Positions 16,836-25,526 of a stretch of 64,000 nt of DNA are shown here, piece by piece. Position numbers and translations under genes: made by a program. Source of the DNA: Leptolyngbyaceae cyanobacterium JSC-12. Its GTDB lineage: Bacteria > Cyanobacteriota > Cyanobacteriia > Leptolyngbyales > Leptolyngbyaceae. The notes under the pieces were generated by a model. The model was not told where the DNA came from. It ran no database searches and was given only the letters and a program-made list of their open reading frames with translations. Within the stretch, counting starts at the first letter, position 1. The number at the start of each line of letters is the position of its first letter. The DNA is taken from assembly GCA_000309945.1 (NCBI GenBank), contig CM001633.1:4289912-4353911 (forward strand), in the 5' to 3' direction.

Positions 16836-19571
16836 ATGCGGAATACTCCCACCCCAGCCCGCGGACGGGGCAATGTCAATGAACGCGCCCTGGAAAGCGC
16901 TAAGCTATCGCTGCGTGCCCTAGAAGAAGCGGGCAGCAGCGTCGATCAGGTGTTGCGATCGCTCGACAGCAATCGTAAGGGTTTGACCGAAGCCGATGCC
17001 CGTGATCGCCTACGCAAGTACGGCAAAAACGAAGTTAGCCACGAAAAGCCACCCGCCTGGTATGTGCAACTGTTCAAGGCGTTCAACAATCCCTTTGTCT
17101 GGATCTTGGTGGCGCTGGCAACGGTCTCTTACGTGATGGACTATGCCCTGGCTGCCCCCGAAGACAGAGACCTCAAAACTGTGATTATTCTATCCATCAT
17201 GGTGCTGGTCAGCGGCTTCCTGCGGTTTTTCCAGGAATACCGCTCCACCCAAGCGGCGGAAAAGCTGAAAGCTATGGTCAGCACCACTGCAACGGTGATT
17301 CGCCGCGATCGTCTGGATGGTAAAGAGCATCGTCGGGAAGTGCCCCTGAGCGATCTGGTTCCGGGCGATGTAGTGGCGTTGTCGGCGGGAGATATGATCC
17401 CAGCGGATGTGCGGCTATTGACCTCTAAGGATCTGTTCGTGAGTCAAGCCGTGCTGACGGGGGAATCCCTGCCCGTAGAAAAGTACGACACCCTGGGCAG
17501 TGTGGTAGAAAAGCGGGCAGATGTGAATGTGAATGAAGATCAGGTGAGTGCGCTAGATATTCCCACCGTCTGCTTCATGGGCACCAATGTCGTCAGTGGC
17601 ACGGCGACGGCGGTGGTGGTTTCCACGGGCGATCGCACCTACTTCGGCTCTCTGGCCAAAAACATCGTAGGCAAGCGCGTTCTCACCAGCTTTGAAAAAG
17701 GCGTCAACCGGGTCAGCTATCTGCTGATCACCTTCATGGCAGTGATGGTGCCGATCGTCTTCCTCATCCAATGGTTTACCAAAGGCAGTTTTCTGGATGC
17801 CCTGCTGTTTTCGTTATCCGTGGCCGTGGGGCTAACGCCGGAAATGCTACCCATGATCGTGACCGCAAACCTGGCGCGGGGTGCAGTCGTGATGGCGAAT
17901 CAAAAAGTAGTGGTCAAACGCATCAACGCCATCCAGAACTTTGGGGCAATGGACATCCTCTGCACCGACAAAACCGGCACGTTGACGCTGGATAAGATCA
18001 TCCTGGAGCGCCATGTGGATATCCACGGCTACGAGGATGACGAACCCCTGGAATATGGCTATCTGAACAGCTACTACCAGACCGGCTTAAAAAACCTGCT
18101 GGATGTGGCAGTGCTGGAGCATGTGGAGTTAAATACAGAACTCAAACCCGCAGAAAACTACGCCAAGGTGGATGAAATTCCCTTCGACTTTGTGCGTCGC
18201 CGCATGTCGGTGGTGGTGGAACCGCGTGGGGGGCGCTCAGAAGGCCAGCATGTGCTGATCTGCAAAGGAGCAGTTGAGGAACTGTTCAACGTTTGCTCCC
18301 ATGCTAAGTATCACGGCGAAATCATGCCCATGAACGAGTTTGTGCGGCTGGAAGGGCTACGGGTGACCCAAAGCCTGAATGAAGACGGCTTCCGGGTGAT
18401 TGCCGTCGCCTATAAGGAAATCCCCATTCCGCTAGACACCGTTCCTACCTACAGCGCCAAGGATGAATGCGACCTGATTTTGGTCGGCTATCTGGCGTTC
18501 CTTGATCCGCCTAAAGATAGTGCGATTGAGGCGATCGCTGCCCTGAATGACAACGGCGTTGCTGTCAAAGTGATCACCGGTGACAACGATATTGTCACCC
18601 GCAAAGTCTGTAAGGAGGTGAACCTAGAAGTTGAAGGAGTGCTGGTGGGTAGCCAGATTGAACGCCTGAGCGACGAGGAACTCACATCCCAACTAGACAC
18701 CACCACCATCTTCGCCAAGGTCTCCCCCCTGCAAAAAGCTCGCATTGTTCGCCTGCTGCGTGAGCAAGGGCACACCGTCGGTTACCTAGGCGATGGCATT
18801 AACGATGCTGCGGCCCTGCGGGATGCGGATGTCGGCATCTCGGTCGATACTGCCGTAGATATTGCCAAAGAATCGGCAGACATCATCCTGCTAGAAAAGA
18901 ACCTCATGGTACTGGAGCGGGGTGTGATTGAGGGACGGCGCACCTTTGCCAACATTCTTAAATACCTGAACATGACCGCCAGTTCCAACTATGGCAACGT
19001 GTTCAGTGTCATGGGGTCGAGTGCTGTGCTGCCCTTCCTGCCGATGCAGCCCATCCAACTGCTGACCCAAAATCTGATCTACGACCTGTCCCAAACCACC
19101 ATCCCCTTCGACAACGTGGATAAGGAGTTTCTCCGCAAACCCCAGAAGTGGAATGTGCCCAACATCGGGCGGTTCATGCTGTTCATTGGTCCGATTAGCT
19201 CCATCTTTGACTATGCCACCTACATCGTCATGTGGTTCGTGTTTGCAGCCAATACCCCAGAGGAAGTGAAACTGTTCAACTCTGGTTGGTTTGTGGAAGG
19301 GCTACTCTCCCAAACCCTGGTGGTTCATATGTTGCGGACGGCGCGGGTGCCCTTCTTCCAAAGCTGGCCCTCCCTGCCCGTGTTGCTCTCCACTGGCACT
19401 GCCATTATCGCTGGGATGATCCTGCCCTTTACCCCCCTTGGGGCAAATTTAGGGATGGTTCCTCTGCCTGCTAATTACTTCATCTGGCTGTGGTTGATTC
19501 TCGGCTCCTACTGCCTGCTGACTCAATCTCTCAAAGGTCTCTACATCCGCACCTTTGGCAAGTGGTTGTAG
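16836..19571 (+). CDS. mgtA: MgtA-type magnesium/cation P-type ATPase
   Basis: 911 residues, full length. GAGAGGAGG precedes the ATG. Domains: cation_ATPase_N (about 40-110), two helices, the actuator domain with LTGESLPVE, two helices around FLIQWF and VAVGLTPEMLPMIV, the phosphorylation site ILCTDKTGTLTLDK, nucleotide-binding KGAVEE, hinge YLGDGINDAAALRDAD, and six C-terminal helices. The GLTPEMLPMIV and CTDKTGTLT contexts are those of MgtA/MgtB Mg2+ importers. Its paralogue at 12732 is frameshifted, so this is the working copy of the pair. Followed by a duplicated 92-93 base unit and a 45-residue membrane protein. Confidence 0.93.
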   Translation: MRNTPTPARGRGNVNERALESAKLSLRALEEAGSSVDQVLRSLDSNRKGLTEADARDRLRKYGKNEVSHEKPPAWYVQLFKAFNNPFVWILVALATVSYVMDYALAAPEDRDLKTVIILSIMVLVSGFLRFFQEYRSTQAAEKLKAMVSTTATVIRRDRLDGKEHRREVPLSDLVPGDVVALSAGDMIPADVRLLTSKDLFVSQAVLTGESLPVEKYDTLGSVVEKRADVNVNEDQVSALDIPTVCFMGTNVVSGTATAVVVSTGDRTYFGSLAKNIVGKRVLTSFEKGVNRVSYLLITFMAVMVPIVFLIQWFTKGSFLDALLFSLSVAVGLTPEMLPMIVTANLARGAVVMANQKVVVKRINAIQNFGAMDILCTDKTGTLTLDKIILERHVDIHGYEDDEPLEYGYLNSYYQTGLKNLLDVAVLEHVELNTELKPAENYAKVDEIPFDFVRRRMSVVVEPRGGRSEGQHVLICKGAVEELFNVCSHAKYHGEIMPMNEFVRLEGLRVTQSLNEDGFRVIAVAYKEIPIPLDTVPTYSAKDECDLILVGYLAFLDPPKDSAIEAIAALNDNGVAVKVITGDNDIVTRKVCKEVNLEVEGVLVGSQIERLSDEELTSQLDTTTIFAKVSPLQKARIVRLLREQGHTVGYLGDGINDAAALRDADVGISVDTAVDIAKESADIILLEKNLMVLERGVIEGRRTFANILKYLNMTASSNYGNVFSVMGSSAVLPFLPMQPIQLLTQNLIYDLSQTTIPFDNVDKEFLRKPQKWNVPNIGRFMLFIGPISSIFDYATYIVMWFVFAANTPEEVKLFNSGWFVEGLLSQTLVVHMLRTARVPFFQSWPSLPVLLSTGTAIIAGMILPFTPLGANLGMVPLPANYFIWLWLILGSYCLLTQSLKGLYIRTFGKWL

Positions 19572-19739
19572 GGGGAACACCCATTCTCTGAGAGTCAGCT
19601 ACACAGTTCGTAGTGCAGACTTCAGTCCGTACTACAAGCTAGAGACTTGGCAAGTGGCTGTAAGTGGTAACACTCATTCTCTGAGAGTCAGCTACACAGT
19701 TGGTAGTGCGGACTTAAGTCCGTACTACAAGCTACACAG
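19555..19739 (+). repeat. Tandem duplication of about 92 bases spanning the mgtA stop codon
   Basis: Copy 1 (19555-19646) and copy 2 (19647-19739) start TTGGCAAGTGG and share ATTCTCTGAGAGTCAGCTAC and the palindromic core near the end. Copy 1 contains the last codons (GKWL) and stop codon of the ATPase, so copy 2 includes a second, out-of-context version of that end. Each copy includes one GTAGT...ACTAC palindrome. Confidence 0.75.
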
Positions 19740-19818
19740 GTCGTTGGCACCCTTTCTTAATATTCGCTTTCGACTCATCGTCCAAATCCACTTCTATGCA
19801 TCATTGGAGGTTTGTTCC

Positions 19819-19956
19819 ATGCTGGTTTTAGAAAATGTCTGGGCAGCGCTCTTTGCCGTTGCTGCCATCTTTATCGGCTACTACGCCCTGATTTATTTCA
19901 TCGTGGTGGTGATGATGCAGCAAGGGGTGTCCCAACAGCGCCGCCCCCGCTATTGA
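19819..19956 (+). CDS. 45-residue single-pass membrane protein downstream of mgtA
   Basis: ATG at 19819 follows GGAGG with eight bases spacing. The product MLVLENVWAALFAVAAIF... has one transmembrane helix (about residues 5-34) and a short basic tail SQQRRPRY. A longer frame reading in from the mgtA end is produced by the 92-base duplication and is not the gene. Size and position suggest a small accessory subunit or regulator of the upstream ATPase, but no homology is recognised. Confidence 0.55.
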   Translation: MLVLENVWAALFAVAAIFIGYYALIYFIVVVMMQQGVSQQRRPRY

Positions 19957-19992
19957 TCCTGTTCGGTAGCGAATCACTCATCTTTAACTGGA

Positions 19993-20047
19993 ACCACAAA
20001 GACACAAAGCGCACGAAGGAACGTTGTGTTCTCTGTGCCTTTGTGGT
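19993..20047. repeat. Hairpin repeat with ACCACAAAG ends, copy 2
   Basis: Inverted repeat ACCACAAAGACACAAAGCGC ... CTGTGCCTTTGTGGT, similar to the copy at 16694-16755. It lies between the 45-residue membrane protein gene and the DUF7219 gene. Confidence 0.65.
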
Positions 20048-20096
20048 GAAAAGTGTCTAGCAAACCCAGCTACGCATCCGTGCGAAGGAGGCAATC

Positions 20097-20423
20097 ATGA
20101 AAAAAACGCAATTCCAAACATTTGCCTGCCCGATCGCCCGCTACCGGGGTGTCAATCACCCAGGCAGTCAGGAATTCAATGTGCATCTCCAGTCTTTTGC
20201 CCATCGAGTGTCGCTTCTTGCTGGGTTGCACACGGGCGGCAAACTCCCAACCCATGAAACCTATCGGCGATTACTGACCCTTTGGGAAGCATTGCAGCCC
20301 TATTGTTCGTTAATTGCCGATGGCGATCGCCCCGCTCCCAGCTCAACGCCTCATCATTCTGCTTTCAATACCCTATTGGATAACTCGCCTAGCGGCATAC
20401 GACCCCATCTGGATGCTGACTAG
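20097..20423 (+). CDS. DUF7219-like small cyanobacterial protein
   Basis: 108 residues; AAGGAGG precedes the ATG. The sequence fits a small cyanobacterial family with pattern F-x-CP-x-x-x-Y-x-G (FACPIARYRGVNHPGS), FNVHLQSFAHRVSLLAGLHTGGKL and ETYRRLLTLWEAL, which I identify from memory as DUF7219. Function is unknown. The C-terminal 30 residues (DRPAPSSTPHH...) are low complexity and beyond the usual family length. A decayed relative of its N-terminus lies at 23522-23683, on the other side of the kinase gene. Confidence 0.65.
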   Translation: MKKTQFQTFACPIARYRGVNHPGSQEFNVHLQSFAHRVSLLAGLHTGGKLPTHETYRRLLTLWEALQPYCSLIADGDRPAPSSTPHHSAFNTLLDNSPSGIRPHLDAD

Positions 20424-20428
20424 GGGAG

Positions 20429-20701
20429 GTGAGGAATGGCGACCCCCTCCTCACGACTGCGCTCTCAACTGGGCAGGGCATTGCACCAACGCTACCGCAA
20501 CAGGCGATTGGCATTCCATCTCTCCCAATCGAAAACTGCCAAGATCTGGGAATTCTGGATACCCAATGGGCAGAACTTTGTGCGCTGAAGGCAGAACAAC
20601 GCTATTTGAAGTATCTGAAGCGAGGTATTTTACCCCAGTCTGCCTATCGCTGCGCCCTCACTCATGCCTCTGCTGTAACCAAGGATTCTTGGCAGGCATG
20701 A
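20429..20701 (+). CDS. Possible 90-residue protein of unknown function
   Basis: A GTG-start frame whose C-terminal half (DTQWAELCALKAEQRYLKYLKRGILPQSAY) has the composition of a real helical protein. The start region is weak. A competing ATG at 20436 with GGGGAGGTGAGGA just upstream opens a different 50-codon frame ending at 20588. One of the two is probably translated; the better protein-like sequence is the longer frame. No family is recognised. Confidence 0.35.
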   Translation: MRNGDPLLTTALSTGQGIAPTLPQQAIGIPSLPIENCQDLGILDTQWAELCALKAEQRYLKYLKRGILPQSAYRCALTHASAVTKDSWQA

Positions 20702-21025
20702 TCCTGCAACCCTACCCAATGGTCGATAGATGTTCTACGTGCAGCAGGTGTTTAAAGAATTTATGTTGGAGGATGCTTTAAAGGCCCGGTTTCTAGTGAT
20801 TTGGACGACTAAAGTGGTTCTAAGTTGAAATGACTACATGTGTTGGTTTCGCAGGAATTCGTGGGAAATCTTAAGGATGAGTTCAGCCAAATGGCGTAGA
20901 TGCCAAGAGGCTTTCCTCTCGCTATCCTCCAATCACCCTTTATCGAGGACTGCCTATCACAACAGTTGCCAAGCGGCATACTGCCTTTACAACTGGTTCT
21001 CTCCGTTCGGTAGCCTTAAGCCCAA

Positions 21026-21055
21026 TTCCGGTCTACTTTCAACTGTAGACCGGAA
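21026..21055. terminator. Perfect 11-base-pair hairpin
   Basis: TTCCGGTCTAC and GTAGACCGGAA form a perfect stem around an 8-base loop. There is no T-tract, so it may be a factor-dependent terminator, a repeat remnant or a regulatory palindrome. Confidence 0.4.
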
Positions 21056-21110
21056 TGAAGCGCGGGTTAATCTTCCCGATCCTTCTGCAAACTACCCTTC
21101 TGTAAACACT

Positions 21111-21155
21111 TGTAAAGCCTGAGAATGTAAAGCCTGAGAATGTAAAGCCTGAGAA
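21111..21155 (+). repeat. Three perfect tandem copies of a 15-base unit
   Basis: TGTAAAGCCTGAGAA is repeated three times without change, about 100 bases before the start of the two-GAF histidine kinase. It could be slippage, or an iterated binding site. Confidence 0.85.
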
Positions 21156-21251
21156 AATTTTCCGGTTGGTTCCCTGAATAGCCTGTTGTTTGACCTATTT
21201 GAATGAGTTGATTCAAGACTCACACCGTATCCTCTCTCTTTAAAGACTTGT

Positions 21252-23420
21252 ATGGATTATCAGCAGTTGGATCAGTTGAAAGCTCTTTGTCATGATGATG
21301 TTGCCTTTGAAAAACTCCAGAAGTACTTTTCGACTTGTATCGATGCTGCTAAGGCAGGGCAGCAAAAAGCGTTATTTCGAGTCATTACAAAAATCCGTGA
21401 ATCCTTAGACCTAAAAGCAATTTTTCAGACCACTGCAATTGAAGTCCGGCAACTGTTAAATGCAGATCGCGTTGCGCTGTTCCGCTTTGCCCTCAATTCT
21501 GGTTGGAATGATGGCGAGTTTGTTTCGGAAGATGTTGCTCCCGAGTTTAAGTCGGTTCTATCGGAAAAGGTTCACGATCACTGCTTCGGTGAACAGTATG
21601 CGATTGATTACCACAAAGGACGCGTGCAAGCTGTTAGCGACATTCAAACTGCGGGCTTGAAGGAGTGCCACGTTGAGATCTTAAAGCGCTTTCAAATTCG
21701 CGCTAATTTAGTCGTGCCAGTCCTAGAAGGGGAAACACTTTGGGGACTACTTTGCATTCATCAATGTTCTGCCCCCCGCACTTGGACATCTGATGAAATC
21801 GAGTTTATTCAGCAAGTTGCAACCCATCTTGGCGTTGCGCTTCAACAAGCAAAACTGTTGAACAAAGTGCGCTTTCAAGCAGAGCAGCAAAAGGCCTTGT
21901 TTAAGGTTGTTACTCGAATTCGAGAACCAATGGAACTGGAAGCTATTTTTAGAACGGCTGCCATTGAATCTCGACAATTGCTCCAGTCTGATCGCGTTGC
22001 AATCTTTCGATTTGCACCGGATTCTGGTTGGAATGATGGAGAGTTTGTGTCGGAGAGTGTTGGGGAGGGTTATGCATCAGTCCTAGCAGAGAGGGTTCAC
22101 GATCATTGTTTTGGCGATCGCTACGCTGCGGCCTATCATCAAGGACAAGTGCAGGCGGTTGCTGATATTTACTCATCCGGTCTTCAGGACTGCCATATTG
22201 AAGTTCTGTCGCGCTTTCAGATTCGAGCCAACTTAGTCGTGCCTCTGTTGCAGGGAACCTATTTGTGGGGCTTGTTGTGCATTCATCAATGCGCTGAAGC
22301 TCGGTTCTGGGAAGCAGAAGAGATTGAATTTGCTAAACAAATTGCAGCCCAGCTTAGCGTTGCGCTATGGCAGGTAGAGTTATTAACCAAAACTCAACAA
22401 CAGGCGACTGAGCTAAGTGCGTCATTAGATCGTCTCAAAAAAGCACAGACCCAATTGATTCAAAGCGAAAAGATGTCGAGCTTGGGGCAGCTTGTGGCCG
22501 GAGTTGCTCACGAAATTAATAATCCTGTTAATTTTATCCATGGCAACATCAACCATGCTTACTGCTATGCTCAGGATTTGATGGGACTAGTTAAACTTTA
22601 TCAGCAGCATTATCCACACCCTGTTCGTGCAGTGGGCGATCGCGCTCAGGAAATTGATATTGACTTCCTCATGGAAGACTTTCCTCGAATGCTGACATCG
22701 ATGCAAATTGGGGCTGAGCGAATCCGCAACATTGTGCTGTCTCTTCGGAACTTTTCGCGGCTCGACGAAGCAGAGATGAAAGTCGTGGACTTGCACGAAG
22801 GGCTGGAAAGTACCTTGCTGATTTTGAATTATCGCCTCAAGCCCAAGTCGGTTTCTAATCCTGCTCAAAATATTCAACTGGTTAAGGAGTACGGATCGTT
22901 GCCCTTGGTGGAGTGTTATCCGAGCCAGCTGAATCAGGTGTTTATGAATTTGCTCAGCAATGCGATTGATGCTTTGGAAGAGCAAATTGCGGCGAGAGAA
23001 AAGGTGCTTCAAGAATCTGGGAGCAACAGCCTCGATAATCTACTCCAGCCCACTATTACCATTCGGACTCAACTGTGTGGTCGACCGGATAAAGACGATG
23101 GTCTATATCAAGCTGGCCGTATGGGCGATCGCCATAACTCCGAGGATGTAGGGGGCTTGGAGAGCGATCGCCCTCAGTACCTTTCTATCTGCATTGCCGA
23201 CAATGGCCCTGGGGTGCCCGAAAAACTTCAAGCCAAACTATTCGACCCCTTTTTTACAACCAAGCCTGTCGGCAAGGGAACTGGCTTAGGACTTTCAATT
23301 AGCCAGCAAATTATCTGTGAACGGCATCGCGGCACGCTCCGGTGCATCTCACAGCCTGGCAAAGGTACAGAATTCCACATTACAATTCCAGTCCGTCAGT
23401 GCGAGACCAAGAAGCGGTAG
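21252..23420 (+). CDS. Tandem cyanobacteriochrome-type GAF sensor histidine kinase
   Basis: 722 residues. Two GAF domains (about 47-208 and 214-377) that are close copies of each other, then a coiled-coil linker, a HisKA region with the phospho-acceptor VAGVAHEINNPVNF (about residue 417) and a HATPase domain (NLLSNAIDALEE, ADNGPGVPEKL, GKGTGLGLSIS). Each GAF has DHCF and, exactly 28 residues later, a CH pair (LKECHVEIL, LQDCHIEVL), followed by RANLVVP and WGLLCIHQC. That is the arrangement of DXCF-class cyanobacteriochromes, in which two cysteines bind a bilin. A light-sensing kinase, probably blue/green-type, is therefore predicted. No receiver domain or partner regulator is adjacent. A loop of about 30 residues (ESDRPQYL region) is inserted in the ATPase domain. 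Confidence 0.85.
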   Translation: MDYQQLDQLKALCHDDVAFEKLQKYFSTCIDAAKAGQQKALFRVITKIRESLDLKAIFQTTAIEVRQLLNADRVALFRFALNSGWNDGEFVSEDVAPEFKSVLSEKVHDHCFGEQYAIDYHKGRVQAVSDIQTAGLKECHVEILKRFQIRANLVVPVLEGETLWGLLCIHQCSAPRTWTSDEIEFIQQVATHLGVALQQAKLLNKVRFQAEQQKALFKVVTRIREPMELEAIFRTAAIESRQLLQSDRVAIFRFAPDSGWNDGEFVSESVGEGYASVLAERVHDHCFGDRYAAAYHQGQVQAVADIYSSGLQDCHIEVLSRFQIRANLVVPLLQGTYLWGLLCIHQCAEARFWEAEEIEFAKQIAAQLSVALWQVELLTKTQQQATELSASLDRLKKAQTQLIQSEKMSSLGQLVAGVAHEINNPVNFIHGNINHAYCYAQDLMGLVKLYQQHYPHPVRAVGDRAQEIDIDFLMEDFPRMLTSMQIGAERIRNIVLSLRNFSRLDEAEMKVVDLHEGLESTLLILNYRLKPKSVSNPAQNIQLVKEYGSLPLVECYPSQLNQVFMNLLSNAIDALEEQIAAREKVLQESGSNSLDNLLQPTITIRTQLCGRPDKDDGLYQAGRMGDRHNSEDVGGLESDRPQYLSICIADNGPGVPEKLQAKLFDPFFTTKPVGKGTGLGLSISQQIICERHRGTLRCISQPGKGTEFHITIPVRQCETKKR

Positions 23421-23521
23421 TGCTGAACAATAGTTGAATAGTAATGCTAGGCTGGCGAACTAGAAGTAGGAACATTGCTTGCCTCTAAACCACAACCTTT
23501 TCACAAACTGGGAGGTGTGCC

Positions 23522-23683
23522 ATGACCCAGGCTGATTTTTTCTGCCCCCGTGCCCACTACCGGGGTATCCATGACCCAGGCAGTTAGAAATGCAACTTTG
23601 ATAAGGCAGGGCAAAGCATCTCTGAGAGCATTTTATGGGCTTGCCGATACAAAGCCTGCCAAACCGCACTCAAGGGGCATTGA
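23522..23683 (+). pseudogene. Decayed DUF7219-like gene
   Basis: GGGAGGTGTGCC then ATG opens MTQADFFCPRAHYRGIHDPGS, matching the start of the 20097 protein (FACPIARYRGVNHPGS), but a TAG follows at 23585. The same frame continues for 31 more codons without clear family similarity until TGA at 23681. A ribosome binding site is still present, so a 21-residue peptide could be made. Confidence 0.55.
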
Positions 23684-23698
23684 AATCGGTTCTTGTCC

Positions 23699-25087
23699 CT
23701 AGGTTGCCTTGGGTTTGCGCTGCGATTTTGCAGCCTTACCCTGGGACTGGGCTTGACGCTCTGCCCGAATCCGCTCTAGCAACACCGACGCAGGCTCATC
23801 ATTGGGGTCTTGGGGCACCAGTTCCCCCCGAAAAGCTTTGGCTAAGGTCGCCTGCTCCAACCTGTCGCACAGCTTCACCGCCTTTTGATATTCCTGCTCT
23901 ATCTTGTCAATCTTCTCAAACCTCTCCTCAACCCGCCGCACAATCTCTTTTTGTTCTTCGATTGGTGGAATTGGAATGGGGAGCTTATAAAGCCCAGCCT
24001 TATTTATTTTAGGTAAAACTGTTCGTCCTTGGTGTTCCATTGCCAGAACATTGAAATCATCTGATATGAGCCAATACAGGAGATACTTTGTATTGCATCG
24101 TGCATTTATTGGATACATATCAGCACTACATACACCTTCAAAGTCAATTATTACTGCTTTACGCAAATAAGGTCGAATCTTTGAGTAGATCAGTTGACCA
24201 GGGAAAAAGCGATGTTTTGGACTAACTACAGCATCCTCTCTTACTGTCTTAAAAGGTAGTAGTTGTGGCTTTCCTGACTCAATATGATTAGGTGCAATAT
24301 GGGGTAGATCCATTACTTCAGACGGATTCACAAGATTACTGACTACTTCAGCAATGTCTGATATATATTTCCAATCCCAACTTGCTGGAATTATCCAAGG
24401 CTCTCCATACCGCATATCTTGTTGATCATTGTGCCAATCTGCGGTTAAATCACCACGAAAAGCAGCCGCTAAGACCGCTTGTTTGTAACGGGCGATTAGT
24501 TTGGGGATATGGCTTAACTCATGACGCGCCCTGCGGAGGCGCTCCATAATCCGATCCAACTTCTCCACAATCCGCCGTTGTTCATTGAGTGGCGGTAAAG
24601 GGATTTTAATTTGTCGTATATGGCTAAGATTGACCCTAGCTCTTGTAGTTCCCTTTGTCTCAGCTTGCAATTGATTAATTACGACTTTGGAATTTATAGC
24701 ATGGAGAAGATAGGGTTTTGAGACAAATCTTTCATCAGGTCTAACTCTAACTATATCAGCAACAATTATTCCTTCTTTAATATTATTTGGAACAAGACAA
24801 GCCTTACCTAAAGGATCTCCTAACTTTGTGATAACAATATCACCATTTATAAAGCTATGCCGTTTTAGAGAATCTGCTTTTTCAGAACTGATAAATTTGA
24901 TATTCTTGTCAATAAACTGATTCCTGTCAATATTTTGCAAGCGAATTATAGGTATTCCAGAATCTAGATACTCAGTCGCTTTTAAGTTAGATCCAAATGG
25001 ACCATCAACAATATCATTTTTAGGATTCATTGTTATATCTTCCAATTGAATCCATACCCACCCGATCGGCAAATCGTCAGCCATCAC
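23699..25087 (-). CDS. hsdS: Type I restriction-modification specificity subunit HsdS
   Basis: 462 residues with the usual two-fold layout. A first target recognition domain (LPIGWVWIQLEDIT ... ) is followed by the conserved helix IPLPPLNEQRRIVEKLDRIMERLRRAR. A second TRD (WKYISDIAEVVSNLV...) is followed by IPIPPIEEQKEIVRRVEERFEKIDKIE. A final segment, ATLAKAFRGELVPQDPNDEPASVLLERI, is typical of HsdS C-termini. HsdS directs the methylase/nuclease complex to a bipartite DNA site. The subunit is intact, but its partner hsdM (27007) lacks its N-terminus and no hsdR is in the window. Confidence 0.93.
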   Translation of the reverse strand: MMADDLPIGWVWIQLEDITMNPKNDIVDGPFGSNLKATEYLDSGIPIIRLQNIDRNQFIDKNIKFISSEKADSLKRHSFINGDIVITKLGDPLGKACLVPNNIKEGIIVADIVRVRPDERFVSKPYLLHAINSKVVINQLQAETKGTTRARVNLSHIRQIKIPLPPLNEQRRIVEKLDRIMERLRRARHELSHIPKLIARYKQAVLAAAFRGDLTADWHNDQQDMRYGEPWIIPASWDWKYISDIAEVVSNLVNPSEVMDLPHIAPNHIESGKPQLLPFKTVREDAVVSPKHRFFPGQLIYSKIRPYLRKAVIIDFEGVCSADMYPINARCNTKYLLYWLISDDFNVLAMEHQGRTVLPKINKAGLYKLPIPIPPIEEQKEIVRRVEERFEKIDKIEQEYQKAVKLCDRLEQATLAKAFRGELVPQDPNDEPASVLLERIRAERQAQSQGKAAKSQRKPKAT

Positions 25088-25139
25088 TTAACCTCAATTC
25101 TAATGAAGATCATCAGTTGAGTAATTTGCATAAGTTGAT

Positions 25140-25526
25140 TTACCATAGTGTTTTAACTGCATATTCGCCAAATACTTCATCTTCGGATATCAAGGTTAAA
25201 GATTCGGATATGGCTTGAGAAACTAGCATTCGATCAAAGGGATCTCGATGGTGAAATGGTAAATCTTCTAACACGGACAAATGTGAAATATGTATTGGTA
25301 AAATTCTTAACCCGCTAGGGAGAATAAAGTTAGTCATGATTTGTTCGAGTGACATACCGAGTTCAAGTTTGCCTAGGCTAATTTTAATGGTTATTTCCCA
25401 TAAGCTGGCAATACTGAAATACAAACTATTATTTTCATCTTCGATCGCATACCTTGCCGTTTTGTTCAGCTTTTCACTGCCAGCGATTAACCAAATCAGG
25501 ATGTGGGTGTCTAGCAATAATTTCAT
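25140..25526 (-). CDS. PIN-domain toxin (VapC-like ribonuclease)
   Basis: 128 residues, normal for the family. Conserved acidic residues of the PIN fold are present: LLDTHILIW (first Asp), the SLWEITIK glutamate, HRDPFDRMLVSQAI (third Asp) and TLISEDEVF. VapC toxins cut tRNA or rRNA. The start codon overlaps the stop of the preceding antitoxin gene by four bases (ATGA). Located between hsdS and a MITE-like repeat, it forms part of the cargo inserted in the type I locus. Confidence 0.9.
   Translation of the reverse strand: MKLLLDTHILIWLIAGSEKLNKTARYAIEDENNSLYFSIASLWEITIKISLGKLELGMSLEQIMTNFILPSGLRILPIHISHLSVLEDLPFHHRDPFDRMLVSQAISESLTLISEDEVFGEYAVKTLW

Larger units (their letters stand above)
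20702..21251. other. Non-coding stretch before the photoreceptor kinase
   Basis: About 550 bases without a convincing gene. A 32-codon frame at 20730-20828 (MFYVQQVFKEFMLED...) could be a gene remnant. The stretch also holds a perfect hairpin at 21026-21055 and three tandem 15-base repeats at 21111-21155, both listed separately. The kinase promoter should lie in the last 100 bases. Confidence 0.45.

Noticed and set aside
18488-18988. Minus-strand frames opposite the MgtA P-domain
   Set aside because: Ser/Arg/Thr-rich complement of a GC-rich conserved region; no initiation signal.
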